This document shows, piece by piece, positions 26,582-34,905 of a stretch of 64,000 nt of DNA (its first letter is position 1; every line of letters starts with the position of its first letter). The DNA is from Marinobacter salinus (GTDB lineage Bacteria > Pseudomonadota > Gammaproteobacteria > Pseudomonadales > Oleiphilaceae). The notes under the pieces are model-generated. The model searched no databases and was not told the origin of the DNA. It worked only from the letters and a program-made list of their open reading frames with translations. A program made the translations under genes and the position numbers. The DNA lies in NCBI RefSeq assembly GCF_001854125.1, contig NZ_CP017715.1, forward strand, positions 3,472,001 to 3,536,000, in the 5' to 3' direction.

Positions 26582-27499
26582 ATGGAACAGGTGATAGCCA
26601 ACGCCCGAACCGACGCCAATAAAGGGCGCGAGGCGAGTAGCCTTGAGGGATGGCAGCATGGAGGCAAGTGGTTCAGTTACGGGGGGCATGCGATCTTCAG
26701 TCGCATGGCCGGTCACGGTGAACCACTGGTTCTGATTCATGGCTTTCCAACGGCCAGTTGGGATTGGAGCCGGGTATGGCCGATGCTGGCTCAGCAACAC
26801 AATGTCCTGACGATCGACATGCTTGGATTCGGTTTCTCGGACAAGCCCGTGGCCTACCCGTACAGCATTGAGGATCAGGCAGACCTGCTCCAGGGCTGGA
26901 TCGAGGGACTTGGCCTGGCGTCGGTCCATTTGATGGCCCATGACTACGGGTGCAGTGTGACTCAGGAGCTAATGGCCCGAGAGCAGGAGGGAGTGCTGCA
27001 GTTTGGCATTGCCAGTGTCTGCTTTCTCAATGGAGCCCTGTTTCCTGAAGTCCACAACCCATTGCTGATTCAGAAGCTCTTGAATAGCCGGCTGGGGGGG
27101 CTGATCAGTCGTGGCTTGACCCGCCGCACCTTCGAGCGGAACTTCCGCCGCCTGTTCGGCAGCCAGAACCCGCCAGATCATCAGGATCTGGAGGACTTCT
27201 GGCAGTTGCTGACCTACAACAATGGACGCGGCATCCTTCATCATCTGATTCAGTTCATGGAAGAGCGTCGGTGCCACCGAAATCGCTGGGTAGGTGCTCT
27301 GCAAAATGCCCGTCAGCCAATGCGCCTGATTTCCGGAACTTCGGATCCTGTGTCCGGGGCTGCCATGGCAAGACGTTATCGGGAGCTGATCTCGGAAGCG
27401 GATGTGGTGAGCCTCAGGAACGTGGGGCACTATCCCCATTTCGAGTGTCCCTGGGATGTATTCAGCGCTTATCGGGATTTCAGAAAGCGGGCGCAGTAA
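26582..27499 (+). CDS. Alpha/beta hydrolase with aspartate nucleophile (epoxide hydrolase/dehalogenase-like)
   Basis: The 305-residue protein has the alpha/beta-hydrolase oxyanion motif HGFPTASWDW, then DMLGFGFSDKP and the nucleophile elbow AHDYG with Asp at 121 instead of Ser. The catalytic His is in NVGHYPHFECP near the C-terminus. An Asp nucleophile is typical of epoxide hydrolases and haloalkane dehalogenases. It resembles the bacterial relatives of MEST. Substrate cannot be deduced. It is divergent from folE. Confidence 0.85.
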   Translation: MEQVIANARTDANKGREASSLEGWQHGGKWFSYGGHAIFSRMAGHGEPLVLIHGFPTASWDWSRVWPMLAQQHNVLTIDMLGFGFSDKPVAYPYSIEDQADLLQGWIEGLGLASVHLMAHDYGCSVTQELMAREQEGVLQFGIASVCFLNGALFPEVHNPLLIQKLLNSRLGGLISRGLTRRTFERNFRRLFGSQNPPDHQDLEDFWQLLTYNNGRGILHHLIQFMEERRCHRNRWVGALQNARQPMRLISGTSDPVSGAAMARRYRELISEADVVSLRNVGHYPHFECPWDVFSAYRDFRKRAQ

Positions 27500-27526
27500 T
27501 CCGGATTCTTTGTTCAGTGCGGTAGG

Positions 27527-28594
27527 TTAATCCGGTACCTGGTTTGGCAACTCATCAGACTCTTCCAGATGCTCGGGTGAAGGACGGACGGCGTTGACAA
27601 CCTGATTTCTGCCCCGGGACTTCGCTTCGTAAAGGGCCTGGTCCGCCCGGTTGAGCCAGACCGACCAGGTTTCTCCCTGGCACACCTCTGCGACACTGGC
27701 GCTTGCCGTTATTTTTATGTCTTCCAGAAACGGTCGGGAACTGATGCTGGTTAATAACTGTTGGGCGAGGCTGTCCGCATCCTTCTGGCGAGTTTCCGGT
27801 AGCACGATCATGAATTCCTCTCCGCCGATGCGGAACAGTTGATCGCTTTCTCTCAGTCGCTTGCGCATTCGCAAGGCCATTTCCCTGAGCACTCTGTCTC
27901 CGGCCAGGTGGCCCCATTGATCGTTGATGGTCTTGAAAAAATCGAGATCCAGCAGTACCAGGCTGGATACCCGCTCGTAGCGCTCCCGCATCTGGATCTG
28001 GCTGTTAAGAATGTCGGCCAGTTGGGAGCGGTTCAGGCAACCGGTTAAAGGATCGGTTGTTGCCAGTCGGGTCAGTTCCTGCTGGAGCTTGCCCACGAGC
28101 CAGGCAAAAATCATGGCAAACAGGCATGTCAGGCCAAGAGAAAAGGTGATACGCCAGAAGTCGGCTTCGGGAAATTTCATGAACGACACCACCGCCATAA
28201 CCGTCACGAAAATGGTGTTGCTGACGATCGCTTCTCTAAGTGGCAGCAGGAAAAACAGGGCGGTGGCTGCGGGATAAGCCCAATACAGTCCGGCATGGCC
28301 GTTAATACTGGTTGAGTACGCTGCGGATACCACGGCCAGCAGAGGGAACAGGCGGCCCTTGAAGAAATAGGCATTGCGAAAACGGAGGAAGGCAATAACC
28401 ATCAGGGCATTCAGGCAAAACAGGATCAGAATACTGGAAAGCAGAAAATGATCCTGCCGCCATTGCACCATGACCAACGGTGCGACAGCGATAAAAGCCC
28501 AGAAGTGAAGGTGGTATACCAGTTGCTTTTTAAATCCCAGAACTGCGAGAGTCGGGTTGGTTGCCAGTGAATTGGGTGAGGCAAAAACGTTCAC
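27527..28594 (-). CDS. Diguanylate cyclase with membrane sensor region (GGDEF)
   Basis: The 355-residue protein has about six hydrophobic helices in residues 25-185, a MASE-like integral membrane sensor, followed by a GGDEF domain. The active site reads RIGGEEFMIVLP (the functional GGEEF form) and an RxxD inhibition site (RESD) stands five residues before it. It should make cyclic di-GMP. The start is GTG 28594 with GGGAG before it. It is divergent from the patatin gene across about 180 bases and convergent with the hydrolase. Confidence 0.9.
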   Translation of the reverse strand: MNVFASPNSLATNPTLAVLGFKKQLVYHLHFWAFIAVAPLVMVQWRQDHFLLSSILILFCLNALMVIAFLRFRNAYFFKGRLFPLLAVVSAAYSTSINGHAGLYWAYPAATALFFLLPLREAIVSNTIFVTVMAVVSFMKFPEADFWRITFSLGLTCLFAMIFAWLVGKLQQELTRLATTDPLTGCLNRSQLADILNSQIQMRERYERVSSLVLLDLDFFKTINDQWGHLAGDRVLREMALRMRKRLRESDQLFRIGGEEFMIVLPETRQKDADSLAQQLLTSISSRPFLEDIKITASASVAEVCQGETWSVWLNRADQALYEAKSRGRNQVVNAVRPSPEHLEESDELPNQVPD

Positions 28595-28776
28595 AGCAAG
28601 CTCCCGCTGTCTGAGGAAAATCCGCCCAGGTCCGACTTTAGGCTACTTTGAAGTCTAGCATGGCGTGTCCATTAATGAAGCACACAGCGAGGCTTATGAC
28701 CATCATTAGTTTTGTTCAGTTGGCTGGTGCCTGCCCTCTTCGCTAAACTCCGCGCGTTGTAATCAGGGAATTTGCC

Positions 28777-29859
28777 ATGACCGCTATCCACACCCGTGAA
28801 CCGGCTTTAACTATCCGCGCAGGACGCCGGGCCTTGCAGCGCCTGAAAGAAAAACCGCTGACGCCGGGTGATGTTCACGTTATCCCAGGCGCGGCAGGTG
28901 GCCCGAAAGCGTTGGGCATCAGCGGGCTGGACAAGGCCGTTTTCGGCGATTGGTTGCCCCGGGTAGAGCAGGAGCGTTCCCTGATAGGCTCCTCCATCGG
29001 CAGCTGGCGTTTTGCGGCGGTGGCGTCTTCGGATGACCCGAGATCCCAGCTTGAGAGGTTGGCGGAACTATACACAGCCCAGCGTTTTGCCAAGGGTGTC
29101 AGCCCTGCGGAAGTGAGCCGCAAGAGCGTATTGTTCCTCGAAGAACTGCTAGGGGGCCGGGAAGACTCCATTCTCAACCACCCCTGGTATCGGCTGAATA
29201 TTGTCGTGGTTCGTAGCCTTGGCATGTTGGAGTCCGATACCAGGGGCCGCCTCAGTCTCGGGCTGCTGAACGCGATCAGTGCCAATATGGTCAGTCGGCG
29301 CCATCTTGGCCGCTTTATGGAACGTGGGATCATTTGTGATGCCCGTCTGAAGACTCCGGTGTCTAAGCTCGTCGATTTCCCCAGTCACGAAGTTGCCCTG
29401 ACCCGAGACAATCTTTTGCCAGCACTGCTGGCGTCGGCTTCGATCCCGATGGTTATGTCCGGTGTGCGCAACATACCGGGTGCCCCCGACGGGGTATACC
29501 GTGACGGAGGTTTGCTGGATTACCACCTGGACCTGCCGTACGAACAATCTGGAGTCATCCTCTATCCTCACTTCACTGACAAGATCGTTCCCGGATGGTT
29601 CGACAAAACGCTTCCCTGGCGCCGTGGCAATGCCGCCCGCTTGCAGGACGTCCTGCTGGTTGCTCCCTCCGCTGACTACCTGGCCTCTTTACCCGATCGC
29701 AAACTGCCGGACCGAAAGGATTTTGAGAAGTACGTAGGCGATGACCGAGGCCGGGAAGCTTCCTGGCGAAGGGCCATTGCCGAGAGCGACCGTTTGGGTG
29801 ATGAGTTCCTGGAACTGGTGGATACCGGAAAGTTGCCGGGTGTCATCAGTGCGCTCTGA
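28777..29859 (+). CDS. Patatin-like phospholipase
   Basis: The 360-residue protein has a patatin-type catalytic dyad: Ser73 in GSSIG and Asp243 in YRDGGLLDY. An oxyanion-hole-like glycine stretch is PGAAGGPK near residue 40. Patatins hydrolyse acyl esters of phospholipids or other lipids. No signal peptide is visible, so it probably acts in the cytoplasm or at the membrane. It lies 70 bases before the CDGSH gene on the same strand. Confidence 0.85.
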   Translation: MTAIHTREPALTIRAGRRALQRLKEKPLTPGDVHVIPGAAGGPKALGISGLDKAVFGDWLPRVEQERSLIGSSIGSWRFAAVASSDDPRSQLERLAELYTAQRFAKGVSPAEVSRKSVLFLEELLGGREDSILNHPWYRLNIVVVRSLGMLESDTRGRLSLGLLNAISANMVSRRHLGRFMERGIICDARLKTPVSKLVDFPSHEVALTRDNLLPALLASASIPMVMSGVRNIPGAPDGVYRDGGLLDYHLDLPYEQSGVILYPHFTDKIVPGWFDKTLPWRRGNAARLQDVLLVAPSADYLASLPDRKLPDRKDFEKYVGDDRGREASWRRAIAESDRLGDEFLELVDTGKLPGVISAL

Positions 29860-29929
29860 TGGCAAGGCCTCCGCTGAGAATTGTCTATACTGCTTACATC
29901 ATTGCGGACAAAGAAAGTTCGGAGGTTGG

Positions 29930-30178
29930 ATGAGTGATGAGAAAGCCCGGGTGGCGAGCACGACGCCTTATTCCGTTCTGGTAGAAGGCGGGAAGAACTA
30001 TTTCTGGTGTGCCTGCGGAAGAAGTCAGAGTCAGCCGTTTTGCGACGGTTCTCACAAAGGCACTGAGTTTACCCCGGTGAAGTACACGGCCGAGAAAAAG
30101 GAGTGGGTCTGGTTTTGCGGTTGCAAGCAGGCCGGGTCACCCCCGATCTGTGATGGCACCCATAAATCCCTGGCTTAG
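29930..30178 (+). CDS. CDGSH iron-sulfur domain protein (two motifs)
   Basis: The 82-residue protein holds two CDGSH motifs: CACGRSQSQPFCDGSH and CGCKQAGSPPICDGTH. Each supplies three Cys and one His, so it can bind two [2Fe-2S] clusters. It is a bacterial mitoNEET-like protein. I start at ATG 29930 (MSDEKARVAS), with GGAGGTTGG directly upstream; the same frame is open further upstream inside the patatin gene, which is not meaningful. It ends one base before the stop of the convergent sensor gene. Confidence 0.9.
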   Translation: MSDEKARVASTTPYSVLVEGGKNYFWCACGRSQSQPFCDGSHKGTEFTPVKYTAEKKEWVWFCGCKQAGSPPICDGTHKSLA

Positions 30179-30179
30179 G

Positions 30180-31175
30180 CTACGGTAGTGCGCTGATACG
30201 GTAGCCGTTAAACCCGTAAACAGGATCCTTGAGGGACCGGATACGGAGCGTGACGGGCACCAGGGTTTCGGTATTCTGGTGTACCAGCGACAGGTCAATT
30301 CGTTCAATGCTGTGGTCCTTTCTGGACGCCTCCAGAGTACGTCTGAAATTCTCCCTCGAAGACGGGACGACCAGGGATTCGAAGGCTTGGCCTGTCATGT
30401 CGGTAGGAGCCCGATTCAGCAGGTCGGCGATCTGGGCCGAGATGAATCCTATCTGCCCGGATTCATCGAGCTCACAAATCATGGCGCCAGACAGGGCGAC
30501 CAGGTCCCTGCTGCGCTGTTCGCTGTCGTTCAGTGCCTGGCGCAGGACCGATTTTTCGACCTGAAGATTGTTTACCTGCCCTTCTGCGCTTGCCTGTCCC
30601 CGACTGAGATCAATGATCTGCAATGACTGCATGTAAAGGCGTCGGCACAGGAGCAAGGTAAGCAGGGTTGCGGTGGTGCAAAGCGCCAGGCCGGTTATCC
30701 AGATGGTTCTGCCTGCTTTCTGAGCCGCCTCTTCGAGCAGCCAGGACGAGGGCACGGTTGTCAGCATCCAGCGGACATCGCCGGGGCTTACTTCGGTGCG
30801 AAGGGAACGAGTTGGGTCAATGGCGCCATTGGTATGAGCCTGAAACAAAGGTACTTTCGTGTGGCGATCAAGCGTGTCGATACGCAGTCCCAGGGCGGGT
30901 GGCAGGACTTCGTCGAACAGGGACTGCAACCACACCGACGTGTCTGTGGTGCCAGAAATTCTGGCTGGTGCATGGGCCAGGAGCAAATTGACAAGCGCCT
31001 GATGCTGGGCATGGTAGCGGGCTTCGGCCAGATCCCTGGCGCGGCTGGATTCAATGCTGGCTGCAATGCCCGTTGTTAACAGGCCGCACACCAGAATGAC
31101 CAGTGGCACCCAGAGACCGGGCCAGAGCACCAGCTTCCACGGAAAAGGGACTTTTAAGCCTTCCATGCACGACAT
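30180..31175 (-). CDS. Membrane sensor protein with periplasmic domain and PAS-like domain, no output domain
   Basis: The 331-residue protein has a membrane helix (about 14-40), a periplasmic region to about 160, a second helix (TIWITGLALCTTATLLTLLL), a coiled stretch (VNNLQVEKSVLRQALNDSEQR) and a PAS-like domain (about 225-331, ELDESGQIGFISAQIADLLNR). The chain ends at the PAS fold, with no kinase, GGDEF or methyl-accepting domain. It may signal through a partner. ATG 31166 is an alternative start. It follows znuB on the same strand. Confidence 0.65.
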   Translation of the reverse strand: MSCMEGLKVPFPWKLVLWPGLWVPLVILVCGLLTTGIAASIESSRARDLAEARYHAQHQALVNLLLAHAPARISGTTDTSVWLQSLFDEVLPPALGLRIDTLDRHTKVPLFQAHTNGAIDPTRSLRTEVSPGDVRWMLTTVPSSWLLEEAAQKAGRTIWITGLALCTTATLLTLLLCRRLYMQSLQIIDLSRGQASAEGQVNNLQVEKSVLRQALNDSEQRSRDLVALSGAMICELDESGQIGFISAQIADLLNRAPTDMTGQAFESLVVPSSRENFRRTLEASRKDHSIERIDLSLVHQNTETLVPVTLRIRSLKDPVYGFNGYRISALP

Positions 31176-31255
31176 CCCGGCTGATGTGGTTCCGCGACCG
31201 GACCCACCTCGTGTTTCCCTTCACTTTAGACCAGTCCCCGGTTTCGGGGAAGTGT

Positions 31256-32068
31256 TCACCCACGGACCTTGCCGGCGCCGCCGTAAACCACCAGGAAAGC
31301 CATAAAGGCCGTTACCACGACCGAGGGCCCCGCCGGCGTATCCAGATACCAGGACAGGCTGAGACCACCGGTTACCGCCACAAAGCCGAAGATCATGGCA
31401 AGCCCCACCATGTGTTCCGGGTTGTGGGCCAGCCTCCGTGCCGTTGCCGCCGGTATTATGAGCAGTGCCGTGATCAGGAGAACGCCCACGATTTTCATGG
31501 CAACTGCAATCACGACTGAGAACATCAGGACGAGGACCAGTCGAAGCCGCTCCACGGGGACACCTTCAACGCGAGCGAGCTCTTCATGGATGGTGCTCAT
31601 CAGCAAACCTCGCCAGAGAGTGGCAAGCAGAATCAAAACCAGCCCGGCTCCACCGTAAATCCAGAACAGATCCTTCCGACTCATGGCCAGAAGGTCGCCG
31701 AACAACAGGCCAGTCAGATCCACTCGTACGTCGGGCATGAAACTCAGTGTCACCAGACCGATAGCAAGGGCACTGTGGGCGAGAATGCCGAGCAGGGTGT
31801 CAGTCGCCAGCGCCTTGGTACGGGAAAATAAAACCAGTGCCAGGGCGAGGATAATGCAGGTGATAACCACGCCGAGATTGAGCGGAATGCTGATCACAAA
31901 GCTCAGAGCGATGCCGAGCAGGGCAGAGTGGGCGAGGGTGTCGCCGAAGTACGCCATTCGTCGCCATACGACAAAACAGCCGAGAGGACCGGCCACCAGG
32001 GCTACGCCCAAACCGCCAATCAGCGCCCGCCAGAAGAAGTCATCCAGGATAGCGTTAATGATGGGCAT
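31256..32068 (-). CDS. znuB: Zinc ABC transporter permease ZnuB
   Basis: This is the membrane subunit of the ABC zinc importer, about 270 residues with eight or so hydrophobic helices. The family segments WRRMAYFGDTLAHSALLG and ALLIIPAATARRLA match ZnuB. I start at ATG 32068 (MPIINAILDDFF), which overlaps the end of znuC by 14 bases; the frame is open to 32236, but that part is the reverse of the znuC His tail. GAGGAG lies upstream. Controlled with zur and znuC by the Zur box at 33321-33350. Confidence 0.93.
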   Translation of the reverse strand: MPIINAILDDFFWRALIGGLGVALVAGPLGCFVVWRRMAYFGDTLAHSALLGIALSFVISIPLNLGVVITCIILALALVLFSRTKALATDTLLGILAHSALAIGLVTLSFMPDVRVDLTGLLFGDLLAMSRKDLFWIYGGAGLVLILLATLWRGLLMSTIHEELARVEGVPVERLRLVLVLMFSVVIAVAMKIVGVLLITALLIIPAATARRLAHNPEHMVGLAMIFGFVAVTGGLSLSWYLDTPAGPSVVVTAFMAFLVVYGGAGKVRG

Positions 32069-32825
32069 GGCCGGAGCACTCCTCGTGGCCCGAGCCAACG
32101 ACATTGCCATGAAGATCGTGACGATGATTGTGATGGTGATGGTAGACCGCCAGTGATTCCGCCACCTGGTGTCCAAAGGTGTCAATAAAGGCGGGATCAT
32201 GGGAGATGTCGGCCGGGTACCCACTGCAACAGACATGCTGGTTCAGGCAGATAACTTTGTCGGTGGCCGCCATGACAAGGTGAAGGTCATGGGAGATCAT
32301 GATGACGCCGCAGTGGAGTTCGTCACGTAGCTGTCGAATCAGCTCGTACAATGCAGCCTGACCGTTAATGTCCACACCTTGGGCCGGTTCATCGAGAACC
32401 AGCAGGTCCGGTTGCCGGACCAGTGCCCGGGCCAGCAACAAACGCTGCCTTTCGCCCCCGGAAAGATGGTGGACTGACGCATCGAGCAGGTGGCTGACGC
32501 CAGTCCGGGCCAGCGCGTTTTCACATTCCGACAGGGGGCGCCCACTCAGCAACATGAAACGCTTGACGCTCAGTGGCAGGGTTGGCTCCAGAGTGAGGTG
32601 CTGCGGTACATAACCAATGACCAGATTATTTGCCAGCCTGACCGCTCCCCGGGTCAGCTTCTGAATACCCAGAATGGCTTTGATCAGTGTGGTTTTGCCG
32701 GCACCGTTCGGACCGATGATCGTAATGATATCACCCCGGTGAACGTTCAGATTCACCCTGTCCACCACCGGGCGACCCTCAAACTCAACGGTCAGATTGT
32801 CAAGGGTGACCAGCGACTCACTCAT
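32055..32825 (-). CDS. znuC: Zinc ABC transporter ATPase ZnuC
   Basis: The 256-residue ATPase energises zinc import. Walker A is GPNGAGKTT (38-46), the signature is LSGGERQR, Walker B is LLVLDEPAQGVD and the switch His is in MISHDLH. The C-terminal 40 residues are rich in His (VYHHHHNHRHDLHG, ending SGHAHH), a tail that may bind zinc. I start at ATG 32825 (MSESLVTL), overlapping the zur stop by eight bases. Confidence 0.94.
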   Translation of the reverse strand: MSESLVTLDNLTVEFEGRPVVDRVNLNVHRGDIITIIGPNGAGKTTLIKAILGIQKLTRGAVRLANNLVIGYVPQHLTLEPTLPLSVKRFMLLSGRPLSECENALARTGVSHLLDASVHHLSGGERQRLLLARALVRQPDLLVLDEPAQGVDINGQAALYELIRQLRDELHCGVIMISHDLHLVMAATDKVICLNQHVCCSGYPADISHDPAFIDTFGHQVAESLAVYHHHHNHRHDLHGNVVGSGHEECSGHAHH

Positions 32826-33309
32826 TATCAGAATCCGCCTGACATCCAGGACATAGACCTGCGATTTCCAGGGTAACGTCATCCATTTTGAAGGCCTCCC
32901 GCTCGGCGGCAGCCTGAACAGCCCGGGAAACAGCAGGCGCCTTCAGTTCCAGAACGTTCCTGCAGGCTCGGCAGATGAGAAACATGCCAGTGTGGGTTTC
33001 GCCAGCGTGAGTGCATCCGATAAAGGCGTTGAGGGATGCGATGCGATGAACCAGTCCCTGTTGCTGGAGAAAGTCGAGCGCCCGATAGACCGTGGGTGGT
33101 GCGGCGTTGTGCCCGTCTTCGGCCAGCCCCGCCAGAACGTCATAGGCGCCCAGAGGCTTGTGTGATTGCCAGATCAGCTCCAATACCCGTTCGCGGGTAG
33201 GGGTCAGCCTTGCATTATGTTGCTGGCAGATTGACCTGGCGTCAGCAATTGCCCGAGTGACGCAGGCATCATGATTGTGTGGGCGATAGGGCAGTGCACT
33301 GGCAGACAT
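32818..33309 (-). CDS. zur: Zinc uptake regulator Zur (Fur family)
   Basis: The 163-residue Fur-family repressor has a winged helix (LTPTRERVLELIWQSHKPLGAYDVL, then PTVYRALDFLQQQGLVHRI) and two CxxC zinc-structural motifs (CRAC and CPGC). Its place in front of znuCB and the Zur-like box upstream identify it as Zur rather than Fur or PerR. With zinc bound it should repress its own operon. The ATG has AGGATCCCGACC before it. Confidence 0.93.
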   Translation of the reverse strand: MSASALPYRPHNHDACVTRAIADARSICQQHNARLTPTRERVLELIWQSHKPLGAYDVLAGLAEDGHNAAPPTVYRALDFLQQQGLVHRIASLNAFIGCTHAGETHTGMFLICRACRNVLELKAPAVSRAVQAAAEREAFKMDDVTLEIAGLCPGCQADSDNE

Positions 33310-33320
33310 GGTCGGGATCC

Positions 33321-33350
33321 TGCAAAATTTGTAACATTATAACATTTGCA
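33321..33350 (-). promoter_or_regulatory. Zur box overlapping the zur-znuCB promoter
   Basis: The sequence between outer TGCAAA and TTTGCA arms contains GTAACATTATAAC, which on the minus strand reads AAATGTTATAATGTTAC. This closely follows the gammaproteobacterial Zur consensus (AAATGTTATA followed by a mirrored half). A -10-like TATAAT lies inside it. It is 12 bases from the zur start, in the right place for autorepression by zinc. Confidence 0.8.
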
Positions 33351-33376
33351 AGAATCCCTGCTACGGGGGTGGGCAT

Positions 33377-33838
33377 TCAGAGAAGGGATTGTCTGGCCAG
33401 GGATTCGATGTACTCCAGATTCGGAATCCAGGCCTGTTCGCCGTCCACTTCAACCTGCATCAGGTCAGCGGGACCGGCCTCGCCATCCAGTTTTCGTATC
33501 TGATCTTCAGTAAGGCGTGCCTGGCTCGGAATGCCTTGGGTAATCAGGGCAACGAACGGAACCTCCTGATGATGTTCACCGACGGTGTTAAGAACCACAA
33601 TTCGGCCGCGGTTATCGCCCGGAACGATCATCGTCCCGCCGTTGGCGGAATCGTAAGAGATGACGGGCAAGTTCAGTCCCCGCCAGTCCAGATAACCCAC
33701 CAGCCAATCAGGCGCGTTTCTTCCCGCATCCGTGCTGGCGTAATCCACCACCTCGGCGATAGTGACGTTTGGCAGTAACAGTTGACGCCCACTCATGGGA
33801 ATCATAACGCAGGAGAGGGTCTGACTGTTGTCGTTCAT
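33377..33838 (-). CDS. chpC: ChpC, CheW-like adaptor of the Pil-Chp system
   Basis: The 153-residue protein is a CheW-type SH3-like adaptor. It has the fold's opening (CVMIPMSGRQLLLPNVTIAEVV) and the WRGLNLPVISYD region. In Pseudomonas, ChpC is a second CheW of the Chp system and couples extra receptors to ChpA. It is the last gene of the operon before the zur operon. Confidence 0.85.
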   Translation of the reverse strand: MNDNSQTLSCVMIPMSGRQLLLPNVTIAEVVDYASTDAGRNAPDWLVGYLDWRGLNLPVISYDSANGGTMIVPGDNRGRIVVLNTVGEHHQEVPFVALITQGIPSQARLTEDQIRKLDGEAGPADLMQVEVDGEQAWIPNLEYIESLARQSLL

Positions 33839-33849
33839 GGCTTGTGTCC

Positions 33850-34905
33850 TCAGGCGGAATCCCGTTTTTGCCGGCCTTTCAGCAGACAGGCTTCTTCAAT
33901 GGTTTTGACCAGCTCCCGGGCCAGTTCTTCCGGGGTGCCACAGAAAGTGGAGCAACCGGTAGCGGCCACGGAATCCGGCATGGAGCTGTTGCCACAGCTG
34001 TTACTTTCCTGAACCCAGATCTTGCTTCCATACGCCTTTAGCAGGGGTGCAGCGATGGCGCCGTCGTTGCCCATGCCGGAAAACAGGATAGCATGGCATC
34101 GTGGACCGAAATGGTCTGCAACATTCAGCAATACCTGATCAATCGAGGGGCCGTAGGGGCCTGGCCAGGCACTGTTGAGCTTGCTCAGCTCCCCGGTCTT
34201 GTCGATTTTCCACTCGTGTTCCACCGGCATCAGCACAACATCTCCGTTATGCACGCGCTTGCCTTCCTCTGCAGTTTTCAGCTGGTAATGTGCGTGACGT
34301 CCAAGTACCCGCGTCAGTGCGTCGGTGAAATTGCCGTCAATATGTTGGGCGTAGATAAAACCTACCGGCAGCGCTGGCGGTAGATTATCGAGAAACGTTT
34401 TGACTGCGGCAGGCCCACCAAGTGAGGCACCGAGAATCCAGATTTCCTCGGCCACCGAGTTAGGTGCTGCGGGGGGGATCCAGTGCGGTAAGGTCGCGCT
34501 GACCGGCTCGGAGGGAGGCTGCGCCTCAAGGGCCTCAAGACTGGATTCGGAGTCCAGTTCCTCAAGGTGGCCGAGCTGTTGTTCAAGCTTGCCCAGCAGT
34601 CGACGCTCCCACCGGAAATAGTCGGTACCGCCGGGTTTGGGGGCCTGATCGAGTCCAAACAGGACTGGCGTATCGGTGTTTTCCAATAAGTGATCAAACA
34701 GGGCCGGGTGGTCGGCTTCGTCTGCCAGGGTAACCAGCCACAAAGCAGCGTCGGGAAATCCCGGGTAGCCCAGAAGGCGTTCGGGATCACCGGAAAAACA
34801 CACCTCGAGGCCGAACTTCGCTGTTGCCTCTTGCAGACGATGGCGCTGCAAAACGACATCCGAGACGATCCCGACTCTGGGCCGGCCACTGTGGCCGGCC
34901 ATCAC
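33850..34905 (-). CDS. chpB: ChpB, CheB-like methylesterase with degenerate receiver
   Basis: The 351-residue protein removes methyl groups from the PilJ receptor. The C-terminal CheB domain is complete: Ser in GASLGG, His in AQHIDGN and Asp in SGMGNDGA. The N-terminal receiver-like domain (VGIVSDVVLQRHRL) lacks the phosphoacceptor Asp: WLVTLADE stands where a D is expected. Its start overlaps the chpA stop by four bases (ATGA). Confidence 0.88.
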   Translation of the reverse strand: MMAGHSGRPRVGIVSDVVLQRHRLQEATAKFGLEVCFSGDPERLLGYPGFPDAALWLVTLADEADHPALFDHLLENTDTPVLFGLDQAPKPGGTDYFRWERRLLGKLEQQLGHLEELDSESSLEALEAQPPSEPVSATLPHWIPPAAPNSVAEEIWILGASLGGPAAVKTFLDNLPPALPVGFIYAQHIDGNFTDALTRVLGRHAHYQLKTAEEGKRVHNGDVVLMPVEHEWKIDKTGELSKLNSAWPGPYGPSIDQVLLNVADHFGPRCHAILFSGMGNDGAIAAPLLKAYGSKIWVQESNSCGNSSMPDSVAATGCSTFCGTPEELARELVKTIEEACLLKGRQKRDSA

